A DNA stretch of 8,795 bases from an uncultured Collinsella sp. (GTDB lineage: Bacteria; Actinomycetota; Coriobacteriia; Coriobacteriales; Coriobacteriaceae). The translations under genes were made by a program, and so were the position numbers. The DNA lies in the NCBI GenBank assembly GCA_958453575.1, contig CAUDYH010000035.1:1-8795 (forward strand), given 5' to 3'. The notes under the pieces were generated by a model. That model was not told the origin of the DNA. It ran no database searches and saw nothing but the letters and a program-made list of their open reading frames with translations. Below are positions 6,132 through 8,795 of this stretch, in pieces. Position 1 is the first letter of the stretch, and every line of letters begins with the position of its first letter.

Positions 6132-6158
6132 ACAAGTAATTGTTTATACAAAACTTGT
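6132..6158. promoter_or_regulatory. Candidate GntR operator upstream of the ABC operon
   Basis: TTGTTTATACAA (6140-6151) contains GTTTATAC, fits GTnTAnAC and differs at one base from the Bacillus TreR operator TTGTATATACAA as I recall it. It is nested inside wider arms ACAAGT (6132-6137) and ACTTGT (6153-6158). It lies about 190 bases before the substrate-binding protein start, so it would act from upstream. Confidence 0.5.
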
Positions 6159-6212
6159 CAAGTATCAAGTTGAAATTACCGTTCACCGAAGTTTTTCTAC
6201 CGCTCTAGTAAT

Positions 6213-6252
6213 ACTTGTTCAAACAACTAGCCAAATAGCGTATTGTACAAGT
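6213..6252 (+). promoter_or_regulatory. ABC operon promoter region with operator-like dyad
   Basis: The dyad TTGTT-CA-AACAA (6215-6226) contains GTTCAAAC, one base from GTnTAnAC. A candidate promoter is TTCAAA (6219-6224), 16 bases, TATTGT (6241-6246), so the dyad would cover the -35. ACTTGT (6213-6218) and ACAAGT (6247-6252) form outer arms, the same hexamers as around 6145. This is a weak promoter match; an activator or repressor is implied. Confidence 0.4.
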
Positions 6253-6260
6253 CAGCAAAA

Positions 6261-6311
6261 GGGGCAAAGTCCCCGAGCCAATCTCCGAAGGCGGCGGCAA
6301 AGGGTGCCGCC
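6261..6311 (+). other. Leader hairpins before the substrate-binding protein
   Basis: Two stem-loops lie in the probable untranslated leader: GGGG-CAAAGT-CCCC (6261-6274) and GGCGGCA-AAGGG-TGCCGCC (6293-6311). The second ends 23 bases before the start codon. They have no T-tract and leave the ribosome site open, so they may stabilise the messenger of a highly expressed gene. No known riboswitch was recognised. Confidence 0.4.
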
Positions 6312-6334
6312 ACGGTGTGAAAGGGTGGATTGTA

Positions 6335-7651
6335 ATGAAGAACGAAATGAGCAGAAGGCAGTTCCTGGGCTTTGCTGGTTCCGCGGCTGCGGTTCTTGGT
6401 CTGGGCCTCGTGGGCTGCGGTGGTTCTGCCGGCTCTGGCTCCTCTGCTTCTGGTGACGCTGCCGAGGTCTACTTCCTCCAGTTCAAGCCCGAGGTCGACA
6501 AGGAGTGGAAGGAGATCGCCAAGGCGTACAAGAAGGAGAAGGGCGTCGAGGTCAAGATCGTGACCGCCGCCTCCAACACCTACGAGGAGAAGCTCAAGTC
6601 CGAGATGTCCAAGAGCTCCGCTCCGACGCTGTTCCAGGTCAACGGCCCCACCGGCCTTAAGAACTGGAAGGACTACTGCGCCGATCTTTCCGACACCAAG
6701 CTCCGCGGCGAGCTCATCGACGACTCCCTGGCGCTGCAGTCCGACGGCAAGGATCTGGGTATCGACTGGGTTCAGGAGAGCTACGGCATCATCTACAACA
6801 AGGAGCTCCTCGAGAAGGCCGGCTACAAGGCCGAGGACATCAACTCCTTCGACAAGCTGAAGGCTTGCGCCGATGACATCCAGGCCCGCAAGGACGAGCT
6901 CGGCGTTGACGGTGCCTTCACTTCCGCCGGCATGGATGACTCCTCCAGCTGGCGCTACACCACCCACCTCGCCAACCTCCCGCTCTACTACGAGTTCGAG
7001 AAGGAGCACAACCAGGAGGACGACGAGATCAAGGGCGAGTATCTCGACAACTTTAAGCAGATCTTCGACCTGTATATCACCGACTCCACCTGCGATCCTT
7101 CGCAGCTTGCCTCCAAGACCGGTGACGACGCCACCAACGAGTTCGCAACCGGTAAGGCCGTTTTCTACCAGAACGGCTCTTGGGCCTACGCCGACCTCAC
7201 CAAGGCCGGTATGACCGACGACCAGCTCGGCATGCTGCCGATCTACATCGGCGTCGACGGCGAGGAGAACCAGGGCCTGTGCTCCGGCGGCGAGAACTAC
7301 TGGTGCGTCAGCTCCCAGGCTTCCGAGGATGCCCAGAAGGCCACCGAGGACTTCATGTATTGGTGCGTCACTTCTGACACCGCCACCAGCATCATCGCTG
7401 ACAAGATGGGTCTGACCGCCCCGTTCAAGAGCGCTAAGGAGACCACCAACGTCTTCTCGCAGCAGGCCGTTGCTATGGCCAAGGACGGCAAGAAGACCGT
7501 TGCTTGGGACTTCGTTTACATCCCCTCTGAGGAGTGGAAGAAGAACCTCAAGCAGGCTCTCATCGCTTATGCTGCCGACAACACCAAGTGGGACGGCGTC
7601 AAGAACGCCTTCGTCGATGGCTGGAAGACCGAGAAGGCTGCTTCCGAGTAA
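6335..7651 (+). CDS. Carbohydrate ABC transporter substrate-binding lipoprotein (family 1)
   Basis: This 438-residue extracellular sugar receptor of a type I ABC importer starts with a signal combining a twin-arginine motif, SRRQFLG (6-12), a hydrophobic stretch and a lipobox LVGC (Cys28). It is followed by a Gly/Ser linker to about residue 43, so a Tat-exported lipoprotein is likely. The mature part shows the MalE-like family pattern: VYFLQFKPEVDKEWKEIAKAY, YGIIYNKELLEKAGY, FATGKAVFYQNGSWAYADL, and GGENYWCVSSQA near the ligand cleft. The ATG at 6335 is chosen for AAGGGTGG 6 bases upstream; a GTG six codons earlier would put this site inside the gene. Codon use is strongly biased to C/G-ending preferred codons (AAG, GAG, GAC, CTC), more than in neighbouring genes, suggesting high expression. 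The sugar bound is unknown. Confidence 0.92.
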   Translation: MKNEMSRRQFLGFAGSAAAVLGLGLVGCGGSAGSGSSASGDAAEVYFLQFKPEVDKEWKEIAKAYKKEKGVEVKIVTAASNTYEEKLKSEMSKSSAPTLFQVNGPTGLKNWKDYCADLSDTKLRGELIDDSLALQSDGKDLGIDWVQESYGIIYNKELLEKAGYKAEDINSFDKLKACADDIQARKDELGVDGAFTSAGMDDSSSWRYTTHLANLPLYYEFEKEHNQEDDEIKGEYLDNFKQIFDLYITDSTCDPSQLASKTGDDATNEFATGKAVFYQNGSWAYADLTKAGMTDDQLGMLPIYIGVDGEENQGLCSGGENYWCVSSQASEDAQKATEDFMYWCVTSDTATSIIADKMGLTAPFKSAKETTNVFSQQAVAMAKDGKKTVAWDFVYIPSEEWKKNLKQALIAYAADNTKWDGVKNAFVDGWKTEKAASE

Positions 7652-7682
7652 GCAGTTGCTGCCCAAGCTATCTGATTAGCGA

Positions 7683-7718
7683 CAGGGGGCGGGCAGACGT
7701 AGGTTTGCCCGCCCCCTG
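7683..7718 (+). other. Intergenic stem-loop between receptor and permease genes
   Basis: A perfect 13-bp GC-rich stem, CAGGGGGCGGGCA (7683-7695) and TGCCCGCCCCCTG (7706-7718), encloses a 10-base loop. No T-tract follows, so it is more likely a 3'-end stabiliser or partial terminator. It would leave more receptor than permease message, as known between malE and malF in enteric bacteria. Confidence 0.65.
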
Positions 7719-7738
7719 CATATTGAAAGGACCCTTCT

Positions 7739-8593
7739 ATGGGCAAAGCACTCAAACGCTGGTGGCCGCTCTTTATGCTGCCCACGTGCCTGGCGTTTAT
7801 GATCGGGTTCGTGATTCCCTTTATCCAGGGTTTCTATCTCTCGTTCTGCCAGTTTATTACCATCAATAACGCGCACTTTGTCGGTATCGAGAACTACGTG
7901 CGCGCACTGACCGACCCGCAGTTCTCCACGTCGTTCTTCTTTACCGTGGCGTTTGCCTTCCTGTCGACGGTGCTCATCAACGTGATCGCGCTGGCCATTG
8001 CGCAGGCGCTCACTCGCAAGGCGCTCAAGGGCACCAACATCTTCCGTACGATTTTCTTTATGCCTAACCTGATTGGCGGCATTGTACTGGGTTACATTTG
8101 GCAGATTCTGATCAACTGCCTGCTCTCCAACGTGGGTGCCCAGCTTATCGCCCTCAACTCCGCCGCTGGCTTCTGGGGCCTTATCATCCTGACCCTGTGG
8201 CAACAGGTCGGCTACATGATGATCATCTACATCGCCGGTCTGCAGTCCATCCCGTCTGACTACATTGAGGCCGCCAAGGTCGATGGCGCTACGGCATGGC
8301 AGACGTTTTGGAAGGTTAAGATCCCCAACCTGATGCCGACCATCACCATCTGCCTGTTCCTGTCCATCACCAACGGCTTTAAGCTGTTCGACCAGAACCT
8401 CGCCCTTACCGGTGGCGCCCCGGCGCACTCCACCGAGATGCTCGCCCTGAACATCTACAACACGTTCTATTCGCGTGCTGGCATCGCATGGCAGGGCATC
8501 GGTCAGGCCAAGGCAGTTATCTTCTGCATCCTGGTTGTCGCTATTTCTATGATCCAGCTTAAGGCCACGAGGTCCAAGGAGGTGCAGCAGTAA
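7739..8593 (+). CDS. Carbohydrate ABC transporter permease, MalF/UgpA-like
   Basis: This 284-residue inner-membrane subunit of a sugar importer has about six hydrophobic segments: 10-35, 64-90, 104-130, 145-168, about 198-220 and 260-277. The cytoplasmic coupling loop carries the EAA signature EAAKVDGATAWQTFWKVKIP (177-196), which contacts the ATPase. GAAAGGA lies 7 bases before the ATG. It follows the receptor gene after a stem-loop, and its stop overlaps the start of the next permease, so the pair is translationally coupled. It would form a heterodimer with that protein. No ATPase is seen in the window; in many actinobacteria a shared MsiK-type ATPase serves such importers, so a distant gene is possible. 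Confidence 0.92.
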   Translation: MGKALKRWWPLFMLPTCLAFMIGFVIPFIQGFYLSFCQFITINNAHFVGIENYVRALTDPQFSTSFFFTVAFAFLSTVLINVIALAIAQALTRKALKGTNIFRTIFFMPNLIGGIVLGYIWQILINCLLSNVGAQLIALNSAAGFWGLIILTLWQQVGYMMIIYIAGLQSIPSDYIEAAKVDGATAWQTFWKVKIPNLMPTITICLFLSITNGFKLFDQNLALTGGAPAHSTEMLALNIYNTFYSRAGIAWQGIGQAKAVIFCILVVAISMIQLKATRSKEVQQ

Positions 8594-8795
8594 TGAAACG
8601 CGATAAGGCTATCAACCGCGCGCTCTCGATCTTCTTTACGATCCTGTCGCTCGCATGGATCTACCCCGTGTTCATGATTGCACTCAATTCCTTTAAGAAG
8701 GGGACTGCAATCAGCACCACCACGGCGTTCGATCTGCTCACGCCCGAGACGTTCAACGGTCTCGCAAACTACGTGCACGCTCTTAACGAGCAGGG
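8593..8795 (+). CDS. Carbohydrate ABC transporter permease, MalG-like (3' end outside window)
   Basis: The first 67 codons are visible, read from the ATG of a TAATG overlap with the preceding stop. AAGGAGG at 8577-8583, inside the end of the upstream gene, is a near-perfect ribosome site. The visible protein begins MKRDKAINRALSIFF, then a first membrane segment (about 10-31, ending YPVFMIALNSFKK) and an extracytoplasmic stretch with FNGLANYV. This layout is typical of the second permease of family 1 sugar importers. The EAA loop lies beyond the window. Confidence 0.88.
   Translation, partial: MKRDKAINRALSIFFTILSLAWIYPVFMIALNSFKKGTAISTTTAFDLLTPETFNGLANYVHALNEQ

Noticed and set aside
6317..6334. 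GTG start six codons before the receptor ATG
   Set aside because: It would place the AAGGGTGG ribosome site inside the gene and add an unusual start to the twin-arginine signal.
6227..7666. Long open frame on the minus strand opposite the substrate-binding protein
   Set aside because: It is a mirror of the strong codon bias of the plus-strand gene: the product is a Leu/Val/Gly-rich sequence with no domain, and the opposite strand has an unmistakable receptor with a signal peptide and ribosome site.
7676..8428. Minus-strand open frame opposite the first permease
   Set aside because: Low-complexity charged sequence opposite a permease with a clear EAA motif.

Overview
The window is GC-rich by eye, with intergenic gaps of moderate length. 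Its gene content and codon use best fit a Coriobacteriia gut actinobacterium, most likely Collinsella or a close relative. That assignment comes from family recognition and composition, not from a marker gene.

Layout, left to right. Positions 1-335 hold no gene: there is a hairpin at the edge, two related GC-rich repeats that carry short copies of a tRNA 3' end, and a terminator. A minus-strand tRNA-Gln(UUG) with encoded CCA follows (336-410). Next come three minus-strand genes: a two-domain peptidoglycan-binding protein resembling actinobacterial CwlM but with a shortened, zinc-site-less amidase-like tail (449-1354); a trans-polyprenyl diphosphate synthase (1494-2519); and an 816-residue membrane protein that joins an alpha-glucoside/maltose-type PTS EIICB (GlvC/MalP family) to a complete Cof-type HAD phosphatase (2634-5084).

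Divergent from the PTS gene is a TreR-like GntR/UTRA regulator (5309-6028), closed by a strong terminator. It is followed on the plus strand by a carbohydrate ABC importer: a Tat-type lipoprotein substrate-binding protein (6335-7651), a MalF-like permease (7739-8593) and the start of a MalG-like permease that runs off the window. No ATPase is visible in the window.

How the genes may work together (inference). The regulator sits between a PTS importer and an ABC importer. Sequences fitting the HutC/UTRA-type operator pattern GTnTAnAC occur upstream of the PTS gene (5125), the regulator itself (5247) and the ABC operon (6142, with a one-base variant at 6217). This suggests one sugar-phosphate-responsive switch over two uptake routes. 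The PTS-HAD fusion is the most unusual item. It implies that an alpha-glucoside phosphorylated during import may be dephosphorylated by the same polypeptide; no 6-phospho-alpha-glucosidase gene is visible in the window.
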